DNA of 7,701 nucleotides from Bacillota bacterium (GTDB lineage: Bacteria > Bacillota > Sulfobacillia > Symbiobacteriales > Symbiobacteriaceae): NCBI GenBank assembly GCA_028287415.1, contig JAQBPS010000466.1, forward strand, positions 1 through 7,701, read 5' to 3'. The position numbers were made by a program, and so were the translations under genes. Each line of letters starts with the position of its first letter. Position 1 is the stretch's first letter. Of this stretch, positions 1 to 6,722 are shown piece after piece. The notes below the pieces were generated by a model, which searched no databases, was not told the DNA's origin, and saw only the letters and a program-made list of their open reading frames with translations.

Positions 1-841
1 CGTTCGAGCAGCCGGAGCCGCCGAGGCTCATGTTTGCCACCTTGATGTTGTAGGTCGCCTTATGGCTGATCATCCAGTTGATGCCGTTGATGATGTTTGT
101 GGTGCTCCCGCTGCCAGCGGAATTGAGCACCTTGATGCCGACGAGGGCGGCGCCCGGCGCATTGCCCTTGTAGGCGGCATTGCCCGCACCCCTGCCGGCG
201 ATGATGCCGGACACGTGGCTACCGTGGCCCTGGTCGTCGTAAGGGGTCGTCATGCCGTTCACGTAGTCGACCCAGCCAATCACCTTGCCCTGGAGAACGA
301 CGTGCGCCGCATCGATGCCGGTGTCAATCACGGCGGCGACCACGTTGTTCGCCGAGCAGCAGGCGAAGCCGCGGCTGCCGTCGATGCCGTAGTCAGCACG
401 GGCCTTCTGGACGCCTGTATACAGGGTCGATGTATCGTTCGTGATATGGACGGGCTGATCAAGGTCGACCTGCTTGATGACCGAGAGGCCCTGGAGCGCC
501 CTGATCTGGCGCTTGGTCAGCTTCGCCGCGAAGCCCTGGATGGCGGCATCCCACTGCGCCTTGTACCCCAGGCGCCCTGCGGACTGCTCCACCGCCTGAT
601 ACAGGGCGGGGTTGGCAGCGGTGGTGAACTGGACGATCACATCGAACGAGTCCGTCTCGGCAGCGGTGGCGATTCGGCTGGACAGCGTCGACATCAGCTT
701 GTCGGGGCCGGTGAAGACGGCTTCGGCCGGGGCGGCGGGGGCCGGAGCTGCCGGCTTGGCGGGCTGGGCGCTCGCCGTGGCGCCGCACATGGCGCCAACA
801 ACCATCAGCGCCGCAAAGGATGCCACGAATCTGCGGTGCAT
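1..841 (-). CDS. Secreted subtilisin-family serine protease (peptidase S8), N-terminal part
   Basis: Exported endopeptidase precursor; 280 residues are visible and the rest runs off the left edge. Residues 1-25 form a Sec signal peptide (MHRRF start, hydrophobic core, likely cleavage after ASA at 23-25), followed by an Ala/Pro linker to about 40. Residues about 66-130 look like an I9-type propeptide, which in this family folds the enzyme and inhibits it until removed. The catalytic domain follows: Asp173 in AAVIDTGID and His206 in [15 protein letters not shown] are two of the triad, and VANMSLGG at 268-275 matches the substrate-binding strand. The nucleophilic Ser and oxyanion Asn are outside the window. 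The ATG at 841 is chosen because GAGAGGAGAG lies about 8 bases upstream and the signal peptide starts there. An unusual Cys-Cys pair (161-162) sits just before the Asp strand. Family assignment is firm; substrate is unknown. It is transcribed away from the 639-residue membrane protein. Confidence 0.95.
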   Translation of the reverse strand, partial: MHRRFVASFAALMVVGAMCGATASAQPAKPAAPAPAAPAEAVFTGPDKLMSTLSSRIATAAETDSFDVIVQFTTAANPALYQAVEQSAGRLGYKAQWDAAIQGFAAKLTKRQIRALQGLSVIKQVDLDQPVHITNDTSTLYTGVQKARADYGIDGSRGFACCSANNVVAAVIDTGIDAAHVVLQGKVIGWVDYVNGMTTPYDDQGHGSHVSGIIAGRGAGNAAYKGNAPGAALVGIKVLNSAGSGSTTNIINGINWMISHKATYNIKVANMSLGGSGCSN

Positions 842-863
842 GGTATCGCTCTCCTCTCGAGCA

Positions 864-891
864 TATGTTCTGATCTTATTATCAGAATATA
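864..891. promoter_or_regulatory. Inverted repeat over the protease promoter (candidate operator)
   Basis: Arms of about 11 bases (864-874 and 881-891, core TTCTGAT/ATCAGAA, one G:T pair) flank a 6-base AT-rich centre. The right arm contains a TATATT -10-like element for the minus strand (891-886), so the repeat would straddle the protease transcription start. That position suits a repressor or response-regulator site better than an RNA hairpin. No protein is identified that would bind it. Confidence 0.4.
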
Positions 892-912
892 GAAGCGACT
901 TCATCGGTGCAA
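884..912 (-). promoter_or_regulatory. Possible promoter of the S8 protease gene
   Basis: On the minus strand TTGCAC (912-907) is followed by TATATT (891-886, spacer 15) or TATTCT (889-884, spacer 17). Either could serve as -35/-10; neither is strong. The location, about 45 to 70 bases upstream of the protease ATG and overlapping the inverted repeat, is suitable. Confidence 0.35.
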
Positions 913-966
913 TGGATGCAGGCCCAATAACCTGAGGGTCGAAGGTCCCGGCACGTTTTTGACGTA

Positions 967-995
967 TTGAAACTGTTTAAATTGTATGTTATATT
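967..995 (+). promoter_or_regulatory. Sigma-70-type extended -10 promoter for the 639-residue protein
   Basis: TTGAAA (967-972), a 17-base spacer and TATATT (990-995), with an upstream TG at 987-988 giving an extended -10. The expected transcription start is near 1002, leaving a leader of about 30 bases before the GTG at 1031. The local sequence is markedly AT-rich compared with the surrounding genes, as expected for a promoter. Confidence 0.6.
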
Positions 996-1030
996 TAATT
1001 TCACTGTGAACATAACGGTAGTGTCAGGGG

Positions 1031-2950
1031 GTGTCGGATATCACTGGCCGATCAACCGTCCGGCGTGCTGCAGCCACCGGGATTCGCGCTCTGCTCGCCA
1101 TGGCCCTGCTGCTCTCGCTCGGACTGTGCCTCCCGGCCGGGCGGGCGCGGGCCGCGGACCTCGCCGAACCCCATTGGGACGCATGCACGGTCACGCCCGG
1201 CCAGACGGTGCTGGTGACCTATCCGGAACTCTCCTACCACCAGAACCTCGATTTCTGGCAGATTCCCTGGAAAGCGGGCGACAAGCTAAACGGCTCCATC
1301 CAACTCCAGGTCCAGACGCCTGAACCGCTGCCGAACCTGACAATTCACATGGTCGGCGGCGCGGCGGCGATGGATAGCGGCAGCCGCCGCTTCATCACGG
1401 CCAACCATGTCGTTTTCACCCGCGCTGACAGCGGCGCTCCGCCTGCCGATGGCAAGCCACAGCTGGATAACGGCAAGGCCTATGTATTCAATTTCATCGC
1501 GGACGAAATACCGGGCGAGGATACCTATTGCGCGCACCTGGAAGCAGTCTGGGGGGAAGCGGGCCATCTCAGCCGCGAACCGCTGCCGTCGCTGAAGCTG
1601 AAGGCTTACGGCGACGCGACCGTCCGCGTCCTCTCCGGCCAGCAACTCCAGGCGCAGTGGACGAACCTCGATGCGCCCCTGAACCCGTTCAAGCTGCTGC
1701 AGCATACCATGGTCGTTCAGGATGACGTCTACTTCAGCCGCTACAACCCCGAGCCAACCCTGATTTTTACGATGCCCGGGAATCCAAGCGTATCCAGCAC
1801 CCAGGAATTCGCTGTCCAGGTCGCCCTCGACCCGGTGCTCGACGAGCATAACACCCCGACACCGAACGTCTTGTTCTGGATCGAGCGGGGGCAGTCGCCG
1901 CGTCCAGTGACGGGCGAAGCCGTTCAGACCTTGAAGATCGGAATCAACGACTCCTTTCGCATTCATATCTTCCGAAGGCATGTAAACAAGGACGGCCAGG
2001 TCGTCTCGGCTGACCGTATCCCCCCGGGTAAGTACCACACCAACCTCACCATCACAACGCCCTGGGGCACCCGGCAGGAACCGGTGGAGATCGCCGTCCG
2101 GGATGCGCCGCTCTGGCCGGCCCTCACCTTGATCGCCGGGGTCCTCGTCTCCTTGCTGGCCGCCCACTGGGAGCGCCGCCAGCCGATGTACCGGGCACAG
2201 CTGAAGGCGCGCCGCTGGCGCCGCTTCTACATCCTGCAGGGACTGAAGCTGTTCCTGGTGGAAGCGGTCCTGGCACGGATCAATCTGGCAGTCGCCGCCA
2301 GGGACGTACCGGATGCGACCCGTGAAGCCGACCTGCTGGAAAATCTGCTGCGCAGCCTGCCGGACACGCTGCTTGTGGACGGCGTGATCCAGGGCCTGCT
2401 CACCCTGCCGCAAGTCTCGCCCACGATGATTGCCGCCGAGGTCTCCGGCGCCAGCACGGTGGCAGAGGCTCACGACCGGCTGGCCGCCTTTTGTGCCGCC
2501 TCCGGTGACCCCGCCGTGCAGGAAATCGCCGCACCGCTGGCCCTGAAGAGCGGCTACAGTGGGGCGAAGCCGTTGCCGCTGGCGGAAGTGAAGCCCCTCG
2601 AGTGGCTGCGCTGGGGAGTGCGTGAGTGGCTGTCTGAGCTCTTCATCGGCGTCCGGCGGTCCGCGACCTGGCTCACAATGCCAAGCATGTGGGATACCGT
2701 CACGATGGTCGTCTTTTTCGTGCTGATGAACGGCGGCATGATCGCCCTTCAGATGGTGGAGGCTTACGGACCCAACGCCACGTTCGGCTCGTCGGCCGAT
2801 TACCTTAGCTTGCTGTTCTGGGGGTTCGCCGGCGATACCACGCGCAAGAAGCTGACAGATCTGGCCGGCAAGGTCCTGCCGTCAGACCACCTCCCCGGCG
2901 GCCTGAACGCCCCTTCGCCGACTACACCGCCTGATACGCCCCCCCATTAG
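1031..2950 (+). CDS. Exported membrane-anchored protein of unknown function, 639 residues
   Basis: I do not recognise the family. Residues 1-41 look like a signal peptide: Arg-rich n-region, hydrophobic 20-34 (ALLAMALLLSLGLCL), likely cleavage after RARA. Residues 42-359 form a long extracytoplasmic part with beta-rich stretches that may be Ig-like; Cys52 and Cys167 could form a disulfide. A transmembrane segment lies at about 361-379, followed at once by basic residues (ERRQ, KARRWRR), so residues 380-550 should be cytoplasmic; this part is helical and Leu/Ala-rich. A second hydrophobic segment is at about 554-578, with a further short one at 591-600 (YLSLLFWGFA) and a Pro/Thr-rich tail. The layout suggests a surface sensor or anchored scaffold, but that is inference. 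GTG at 1031 is the only in-frame start that keeps the whole signal peptide; an in-frame TAG at 1019-1021 rules out extension. Its ribosome binding site is poor (AGGGG abuts the GTG), so ATG at 1100 (Met24) remains possible. Confidence 0.8.
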   Translation: MSDITGRSTVRRAAATGIRALLAMALLLSLGLCLPAGRARAADLAEPHWDACTVTPGQTVLVTYPELSYHQNLDFWQIPWKAGDKLNGSIQLQVQTPEPLPNLTIHMVGGAAAMDSGSRRFITANHVVFTRADSGAPPADGKPQLDNGKAYVFNFIADEIPGEDTYCAHLEAVWGEAGHLSREPLPSLKLKAYGDATVRVLSGQQLQAQWTNLDAPLNPFKLLQHTMVVQDDVYFSRYNPEPTLIFTMPGNPSVSSTQEFAVQVALDPVLDEHNTPTPNVLFWIERGQSPRPVTGEAVQTLKIGINDSFRIHIFRRHVNKDGQVVSADRIPPGKYHTNLTITTPWGTRQEPVEIAVRDAPLWPALTLIAGVLVSLLAAHWERRQPMYRAQLKARRWRRFYILQGLKLFLVEAVLARINLAVAARDVPDATREADLLENLLRSLPDTLLVDGVIQGLLTLPQVSPTMIAAEVSGASTVAEAHDRLAAFCAASGDPAVQEIAAPLALKSGYSGAKPLPLAEVKPLEWLRWGVREWLSELFIGVRRSATWLTMPSMWDTVTMVVFFVLMNGGMIALQMVEAYGPNATFGSSADYLSLLFWGFAGDTTRKKLTDLAGKVLPSDHLPGGLNAPSPTTPPDTPPH

Positions 2951-2960
2951 TGCACACAAC

Positions 2961-2995
2961 AAAGCCCTCACCCCGGTCGCCGGGATGAGGGCTTT
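2961..2995. terminator. Bidirectional intrinsic terminator between convergent genes
   Basis: AAAGCCCTCA (2961-2970) pairs perfectly with TGAGGGCTTT (2986-2995). Inside, CCCGG (2972-2976) pairs with CCGGG (2980-2984) across a TCG loop, with one C/A mismatch between the two stems. Because the stem ends in A/T runs on both sides it can end transcription from both directions. It lies 10 bases after the stop of the plus-strand membrane protein and 2 bases after the stop of the minus-strand 435-residue gene. Confidence 0.9.
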
Positions 2996-2997
2996 CA

Positions 2998-4305
2998 CTA
3001 TGTCACTGCGACCTCGGCATCGAAGTGGAACAGTGTGGTTGCCTGGAGAAAGGCTTCCGCCTCCCGGGGCCAGTCGCTGAAGTCCGGCGCCCAGCCCCAC
3101 TTGCGCTGGAGGCGGGCCGCCTTGCGGATGCTCTGGATCAGCGGCTGCACGCCATCGGTCGACGCCATCAGCCCGGTCAGGTCCGCCAGCCGCACGATGT
3201 GCCGGTTTGGCACCGCCAGCGGCCCGCCGACGGAGAGCCGGCTGCCAAAGGCGAGCAGTACTGCAATCGCCAGGCTGAGCGGGTCCCGGCCGCCCTGGAG
3301 ATCCTCCAGGATGATGCTGCTGAACAGGGCCATGTGGCCGACCAGTCCGGTGTCCGGCAGGGCCGGGGCCCAGCTCTCCGGCCCGGGCAGAACCGCCCAC
3401 TGCTCACCCCGGGTGAGCAGGGCGCCGTCCTGCTCGACGAAGACCGTCTGCCCGTACTCCCGCAGCTTCAGGGACCAGAGCGGGTGCTCGCTGTGCTCGT
3501 ACGTCAGAATCCCGTCTGCCAGGTCCCAGCGCAGGACAGCCACCCCTACCGCCCCCAGTGCCGCCACAGCGGCCCGGCACCGGTCGGCATGCTCCTGGCG
3601 GGGCCGCTGTCGCCCGGTCACCCCGAGTCCCGCCACCAGGGCGGCCCCGTCAACCTCACCCGGGCCGGCGCCCGTCAGCACAAGATGCATCCTGGCCGCA
3701 TCGGGCCCCAGATCCCGCAGGATGAAGTAGAGCAGCTCCTTGCGCCCCGCCAGCAATTCCGCCGCTGACGCCTCAAACGGCAGCACCACCCGGTACCCGT
3801 CAGCGGCCGCCGTAACAAACTGCGGCTGCCAATTCTCCCCCTCGGGCCACTCAAACGAGGGCAGAAGCTCACCCACAGGCTCCTCAAGGCCGCCGGACCG
3901 CCGCCCCTTCCCACCGCCCATGCGCAGCCGCACCAGCACCGGCTCAAGCCGCCCCAGCCACATCCGCGGCAAATCAGCGATCAGGGCCTGCCCCAACCGC
4001 TCAACAGCGTGCGGACTTTCAAGGAGCCCGGGCACGTCTACCACCTGCCGCCCCAACTCCGCCAGCCATCCCGCCATCTCCGCCTCAACATCCCACCCAC
4101 CCTCATCATCAAGAGCAGGCGGCGCCTCAACAAGATCGATGGCCACCCGATAGTCGGCGCCGGTGGCGGCGCCGGCCAGCACAGCGCTCACCTGGTCGGC
4201 AAGCTCAGCCGCACCAGCCCGCCGCAACAGCTCAGCGAGCTCATGAAGCGTCCCGGCAAGCGCCCGCCACCCCGCATAAGATCGCAACAACGCCCAGGGG
4301 CTCAA
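2998..4305 (-). CDS. Soluble protein of unknown function, 435 residues
   Basis: I do not recognise this protein. It has no signal peptide or convincing transmembrane segment, so it is probably cytoplasmic. The N-terminal 1-125 is helical and Leu/Ala-rich; a basic Gly linker (about 130-139, GGGKGRRSGG) separates it from a mixed region (150-335) with several Trp residues. The C-terminal part (about 341-403) is amphipathic helical, with HIVRLADLTGLM at 369-380 and IRKAARLQRKWGW at 393-405. The last could be a winged-helix or other nucleic-acid-binding fold, but this is weak inference. The start is TTG at 4305 with GGTGGTGAG a few bases upstream; an in-frame TGA four codons upstream (GCC and GCA lie between) prevents extension, and no better in-frame start lies nearby. 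Codon use and GC content match a real gene across the whole frame. It lies downstream of the ABC-F gene on the same strand, separated by 218 bases, and ends in the shared terminator. Confidence 0.75.
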   Translation of the reverse strand: MSPWALLRSYAGWRALAGTLHELAELLRRAGAAELADQVSAVLAGAATGADYRVAIDLVEAPPALDDEGGWDVEAEMAGWLAELGRQVVDVPGLLESPHAVERLGQALIADLPRMWLGRLEPVLVRLRMGGGKGRRSGGLEEPVGELLPSFEWPEGENWQPQFVTAAADGYRVVLPFEASAAELLAGRKELLYFILRDLGPDAARMHLVLTGAGPGEVDGAALVAGLGVTGRQRPRQEHADRCRAAVAALGAVGVAVLRWDLADGILTYEHSEHPLWSLKLREYGQTVFVEQDGALLTRGEQWAVLPGPESWAPALPDTGLVGHMALFSSIILEDLQGGRDPLSLAIAVLLAFGSRLSVGGPLAVPNRHIVRLADLTGLMASTDGVQPLIQSIRKAARLQRKWGWAPDFSDWPREAEAFLQATTLFHFDAEVAVT

Positions 4306-4473
4306 TGCGGCTCACCACCCAGTGCTCAAACTGTGCGAACGGCCCCGTTCGGGGTCCGGAGGAGCATCAGAACGGGTAGTTCAACGATTCGCAGCCCTGG
4401 GCGGCACCGCAGTGGCAGCGCTACCCGACTCGGTAGGCGAGCGAACGAGGACGCCGCTCAGGGCGAGAATCAT
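4306..4473 (-). promoter_or_regulatory. Possible structured leader of the 435-residue gene, with a 30-codon ORF
   Basis: On the minus strand this gap has a series of overlapping helices: CTACC (4436-4432) with GGTAG (4425-4421); CGGGTAG (4427-4421) with CTACCCG (4379-4373); CCCGTTC (4376-4370) with GAACGGG (4350-4344); and CGAACGG (4351-4345) with CCGTTCG (4342-4336). Neighbouring pairs exclude each other. CCGCCCAG (4404-4397) can also pair with CTGGGTGG (4322-4315), which overlaps the ribosome binding site of the TTG start. An ATG-started ORF of 30 codons (4473-4381, starting MILALSGVLVRS) covers the first elements but has no visible ribosome binding site. The layout recalls translational attenuators, but GC-rich DNA gives chance pairings, so this is a candidate only. 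Confidence 0.25.
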
Positions 4474-4485
4474 TACAAAATTAAG

Positions 4486-4516
4486 CCGTTCTGCCGCGAC
4501 GAGGGGCTCCGAACGG
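4486..4516 (-). terminator. Weak possible terminator after the ABC-F gene
   Basis: On the minus strand CCGTTC (4516-4511) pairs with GAACGG (4491-4486) around a 19-base loop and is followed by CTTAATTTTG. It starts 8 bases after the ABC-F stop, which is the right place. The stem is short, the loop large and the T run interrupted, so termination may be partial or absent, letting transcription continue into the 435-residue gene. Confidence 0.3.
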
Positions 4517-4523
4517 TGGACGT

Positions 4524-6431
4524 TCAGCTCAGTGCCTTCTCCCACTCAAAGTAAAGCCGCTCAAGATCCCCCTGAATCGCGTTGTATTCCGCGACCGCTT
4601 CGCGCCCGGTGGCCGAGCGGTAGATGTCCGGGTCAGACATCCGCTCCTCGAGCTCCCCCTTGCGGGCCTCCAGCCGCTGAATCTCCAGCTCAACCTTGCG
4701 AAGCGCTTCAGTGGCCTTGCGCTCTTCCCGCCGCTGATTACGGGCGGCCTCACCCGACTGCACAGCCGGCTTGCTCTCAACAAGCGTCGACACCACCGCA
4801 ACCTGCTCCGCAGCGTAAGCCGCGAGTCGTTCCTTCTCCGACTTGTAGGCGCTGTAGTTGCCCGCCCACTCGGCCACGCCGTCCGCCTGTCCGAACTCCC
4901 ACACCTTCGTCGCCACCTGGTCCACGAAGTAGCGGTCATGCGACACGAACAGCACCGTGCCCGGGTAGTCCTGGAGCGCCTCCTCCAGCACCTGCTTCGA
5001 CTCCAGGTCCAGATGGTTTGTCGGCTCATCCAGCAGCAGGACATTCGCCCCCGCCACCATCAGCTTCGCCAGGATCAGCCGGTTACGCTCGCCACCCGAG
5101 CACTGGGCGATCGGCTTGTGCGCGTCATCGCCCGAAAACAGGAACCGCCCCAGCAGCGAGTGCGCATCAAACTTGGTAAAGCCGGGGATCTCCAGCATCT
5201 CCTCCATGCAGGTGCGGCTGTAATCCAGCGCATCGAGATCCTGGCTGAAGTAGCCCTGCTCCACCCCCACGCCCCAGAAGACCGTCCCGCTGCTCTGCTT
5301 GAGCAGCCCGTGCGCGATCTTCAGGAACGTCGACTTGCCCGACCCGTTCGGCCCGAGCAGCGCCACCTTGTCGCCCTTATACAGCTTCAGGTTGACCCCG
5401 GAGAAGATCACGCGATCGCCATACGCCTTGGTGACATTCTCCGCCTTCAGCACGTCGTCGCCCGACTCGTAATCCATGGCGAACGACAGCTTCATGTGCT
5501 TGTGCCGGACCTGTGGCCGCTCCATCAGCTCCATCTTGTCGAGCTGCCGCTTGCGGCTCATCGCCTGGTCCTTGCGCGAGGGGGTGCTGCGCCACTTCTC
5601 ATAGAAGGTGCGCAGCTTCTCGGCCTCGGCCTGCTGCCGCTCGTAAGCGGTCATTGCCGCCTCCTGGCGCCGCTTCTTCTCTTCGAGGTAGTAGCTGTAG
5701 TTGCCATGGTAGATATCGGACGTGCGGTTATCGATCTCCAGCGTCCGCGTAATCACCTTATCCAGGAAGTAGCGGTCATGGGAGACGAGAATCGCCGCGG
5801 ACTTCATGTTCTTGAAGTAACCCTCCAGCCACTCAACGGCCTGGAGGTCCAGGTGGTTGGTCGGCTCGTCGAGCAGCATCAGCGCCGGCTCCTCCAGCAG
5901 CAGCTTGCCGAGGCCCAGCCGGACCTTCTGCCCGCCCGACAGGACGTCGACCGGCTTGGCCAGGTCTTCGGCTGTGAAGCCCAAGCCGAACAGGACCGTT
6001 TTGACCCGGGCGGGCGCATCGTAGCCGCCGGCAGCCTCAAACTGGGCCGTCACCCGGGTGTACTCCTCCATGATCGCCTGGAGTTGGTCATCGCCAGTGG
6101 CGGCGCCCATCCGATCCTCCAGGGTCCGGAGATCCCGCTCCCACTTGTGGAGGTAGGCAAAGACCGACTGCGCCTCCTCCAGCATCGTCCGCCCGGGCGT
6201 GAACTCCGGGTCCTGGCTCACATAGCCCATCTTCGTGCCGCCCGGCAGGATGATCGAGCCCTCATCATATTCCATGCGGCCCATCAGGATCTTCAAAAGC
6301 GTCGTCTTGCCGGAGCCGTTCCGGCCCACCAGCGCCATCTTCTCGCCATCATTCAGCAGGAAGCCGATATCCTTAAAAAGCAGGTCGACGCCCCAGTATT
6401 TGCTGAGACCCGCGACCGTTAAAATCGCCAT
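4524..6431 (-). CDS. ABC-F family ATPase (ribosome-associated), YdiF-like, 635 residues
   Basis: Soluble tandem-ATPase protein without membrane domains. ABC-F proteins bind the ribosomal E site and act on stalled or antibiotic-bound ribosomes. Domain 1: Walker A GRNGSGKT (36-43), Q-loop Gln73, signature LSGGQ (164-168), Walker B and catalytic Glu189 in LDEPTNHLD, switch His218. The linker that reaches the P-site tRNA spans about 250-306 and is rich in Lys/Arg/Glu. Domain 2: Walker A GPNGSGKS (360-367), Gln397, signature CSGGE (444-448, Cys replacing the usual Leu), Glu469 in LDEPTNHLD, His498. A charged coiled-coil extension fills about 560-635. From memory the order, linker length and the C-terminal DPDIY motif match B. 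subtilis YdiF better than short Uup/EttA forms. The ATG at 6431 is chosen because MAILTVAGLSKYWG is a typical ABC-F start and GGAGG lies 10 bases upstream (6446-6442). The frame stays open for 77 more codons, but through the leader terminator, so a longer protein is unlikely. Expression is probably controlled by the upstream attenuator. Confidence 0.96.
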   Translation of the reverse strand: MAILTVAGLSKYWGVDLLFKDIGFLLNDGEKMALVGRNGSGKTTLLKILMGRMEYDEGSIILPGGTKMGYVSQDPEFTPGRTMLEEAQSVFAYLHKWERDLRTLEDRMGAATGDDQLQAIMEEYTRVTAQFEAAGGYDAPARVKTVLFGLGFTAEDLAKPVDVLSGGQKVRLGLGKLLLEEPALMLLDEPTNHLDLQAVEWLEGYFKNMKSAAILVSHDRYFLDKVITRTLEIDNRTSDIYHGNYSYYLEEKKRRQEAAMTAYERQQAEAEKLRTFYEKWRSTPSRKDQAMSRKRQLDKMELMERPQVRHKHMKLSFAMDYESGDDVLKAENVTKAYGDRVIFSGVNLKLYKGDKVALLGPNGSGKSTFLKIAHGLLKQSSGTVFWGVGVEQGYFSQDLDALDYSRTCMEEMLEIPGFTKFDAHSLLGRFLFSGDDAHKPIAQCSGGERNRLILAKLMVAGANVLLLDEPTNHLDLESKQVLEEALQDYPGTVLFVSHDRYFVDQVATKVWEFGQADGVAEWAGNYSAYKSEKERLAAYAAEQVAVVSTLVESKPAVQSGEAARNQRREERKATEALRKVELEIQRLEARKGELEERMSDPDIYRSATGREAVAEYNAIQGDLERLYFEWEKALS

Positions 6432-6506
6432 GTTGTGTAGTCCTCCATCCCCGTCGTAGATTGTCGCGCGCAGAGCGGCCCGACACGGCGAAGTTCCGTA
6501 TACGAT

Positions 6507-6543
6507 AAAAAGCGCCGCAGGTAAGCTTTCCTTACCGCGGCGC
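6507..6543 (-). terminator. Intrinsic terminator in the ABC-F leader (attenuator)
   Basis: On the minus strand GCGCCGC then GGTAAG (6543-6531) pairs with CTTACC (6525-6520), a single bulged T, and GCGGCGC (6518-6512), with loop GAAAG. That is a 13-pair stem followed directly by TTTTTATC. It lies between the promoter and the ABC-F gene, 76 bases before the start codon, so it would stop most transcripts before the gene unless an alternative fold prevents it. It is not the end of an upstream gene: the only gene beyond it runs the other way. Confidence 0.92.
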
Positions 6544-6617
6544 GAATGGACAAGCCAATGCGCTCGGGCAGGAAGGCCGCTCTTGGATACCCCTGCTGCT
6601 TCCGGTTTGCCGCCGTC

Positions 6618-6638
6618 AAAAGGGCAGACTGCCCCCTT
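6618..6638 (-). promoter_or_regulatory. Hairpin just after the leader peptide
   Basis: In the leader RNA AAGGGGGCA (6638-6630) pairs with UGCCCUUUU (6626-6618) over a 3-base loop: nine pairs, two of them G-U. It starts 7 bases after the leader stop codon. Possible roles are a pause hairpin that keeps RNA polymerase in step with the leader ribosome, or an early terminator. The U run is partly within the stem, which makes a full terminator less likely. Confidence 0.5.
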
Positions 6639-6657
6639 GTTGCTCCTAAGAGCGAAC
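6639..6657 (-). promoter_or_regulatory. Hairpin enclosing the leader peptide stop codon
   Basis: GUU-C-GCUC (6657-6650) pairs with GAGC-AAC (6645-6639), with a bulged C and loop UUAG, so the UAG stop codon lies partly in the loop. A ribosome finishing or stalled near the end of the leader peptide would melt it. CGCUCUU (6654-6648) can instead pair with AAGAGCG (6583-6577), so ribosome position could select between folds. Confidence 0.45.
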
Positions 6658-6684
6658 GGCACAGACCAGAGAGATGGGTATCAT
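6646..6684 (-). CDS. Leader peptide of the ABC-F attenuator, 12 residues (MIPISLVCAVRS)
   Basis: ATG at 6684, twelve codons, TAG stop at 6648-6646. The ribosome binding site is unusually strong and double: GAGGAGG (6703-6697) and AGGAG (6695-6691), the latter 6 bases from the ATG. It starts about 30 bases from the predicted transcript start and is the first ORF on it. Short ORFs with a strong ribosome binding site, followed by a terminator and then an ABC-F or erm gene, are the known sensors of ribosome-targeting antibiotics: drug-stalled ribosomes on the leader change the RNA fold. The peptide is hydrophobic (ISLVCAV) and ends in Arg-Ser; I see no exact match to a known arrest motif. Translation is inferred; no homolog can be checked here. 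Confidence 0.7.
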   Translation of the reverse strand: MIPISLVCAVRS

Positions 6685-6722
6685 GGCGGTCTCCTACCTC
6701 CTCAGTTTCACAATCGTATGTA

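Noticed and set aside
62..892. Plus-strand 276-codon open frame opposite the protease
   Set aside because: The minus strand encodes an unmistakable S8 protease with signal peptide and catalytic motifs; the plus frame is a GC-rich antisense shadow.
4370..4440. Possible tRNA or T-box element, suggested by GGTAG/TTCAACGATTCGC-like runs
   Set aside because: No acceptor stem, anticodon arm or T-arm closes around these runs on either strand, and no T-box AGGGTGGNACCGCG motif is present.
4938..6422. Plus-strand 494-codon open frame opposite the ABC-F gene
   Set aside because: It mirrors the ABC-F codons, has low-complexity Leu/Arg/Gln composition and no recognisable motif.
6419..6448. Nine-codon ORF MEDYTTWRF overlapping the ABC-F start
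   Set aside because: It begins inside the sequence that contains the ABC-F ribosome binding site and lacks a proper site of its own; it is likely chance, although coupling cannot be excluded.
6432..6662. A 77-residue N-terminal extension of the ABC-F protein in the same open frame
   Set aside because: The extension would be encoded through the leader hairpins and terminator, has no ribosome binding site at its GTG, and the ABC-F family starts at the MAILTVAG position with GGAGG upstream.
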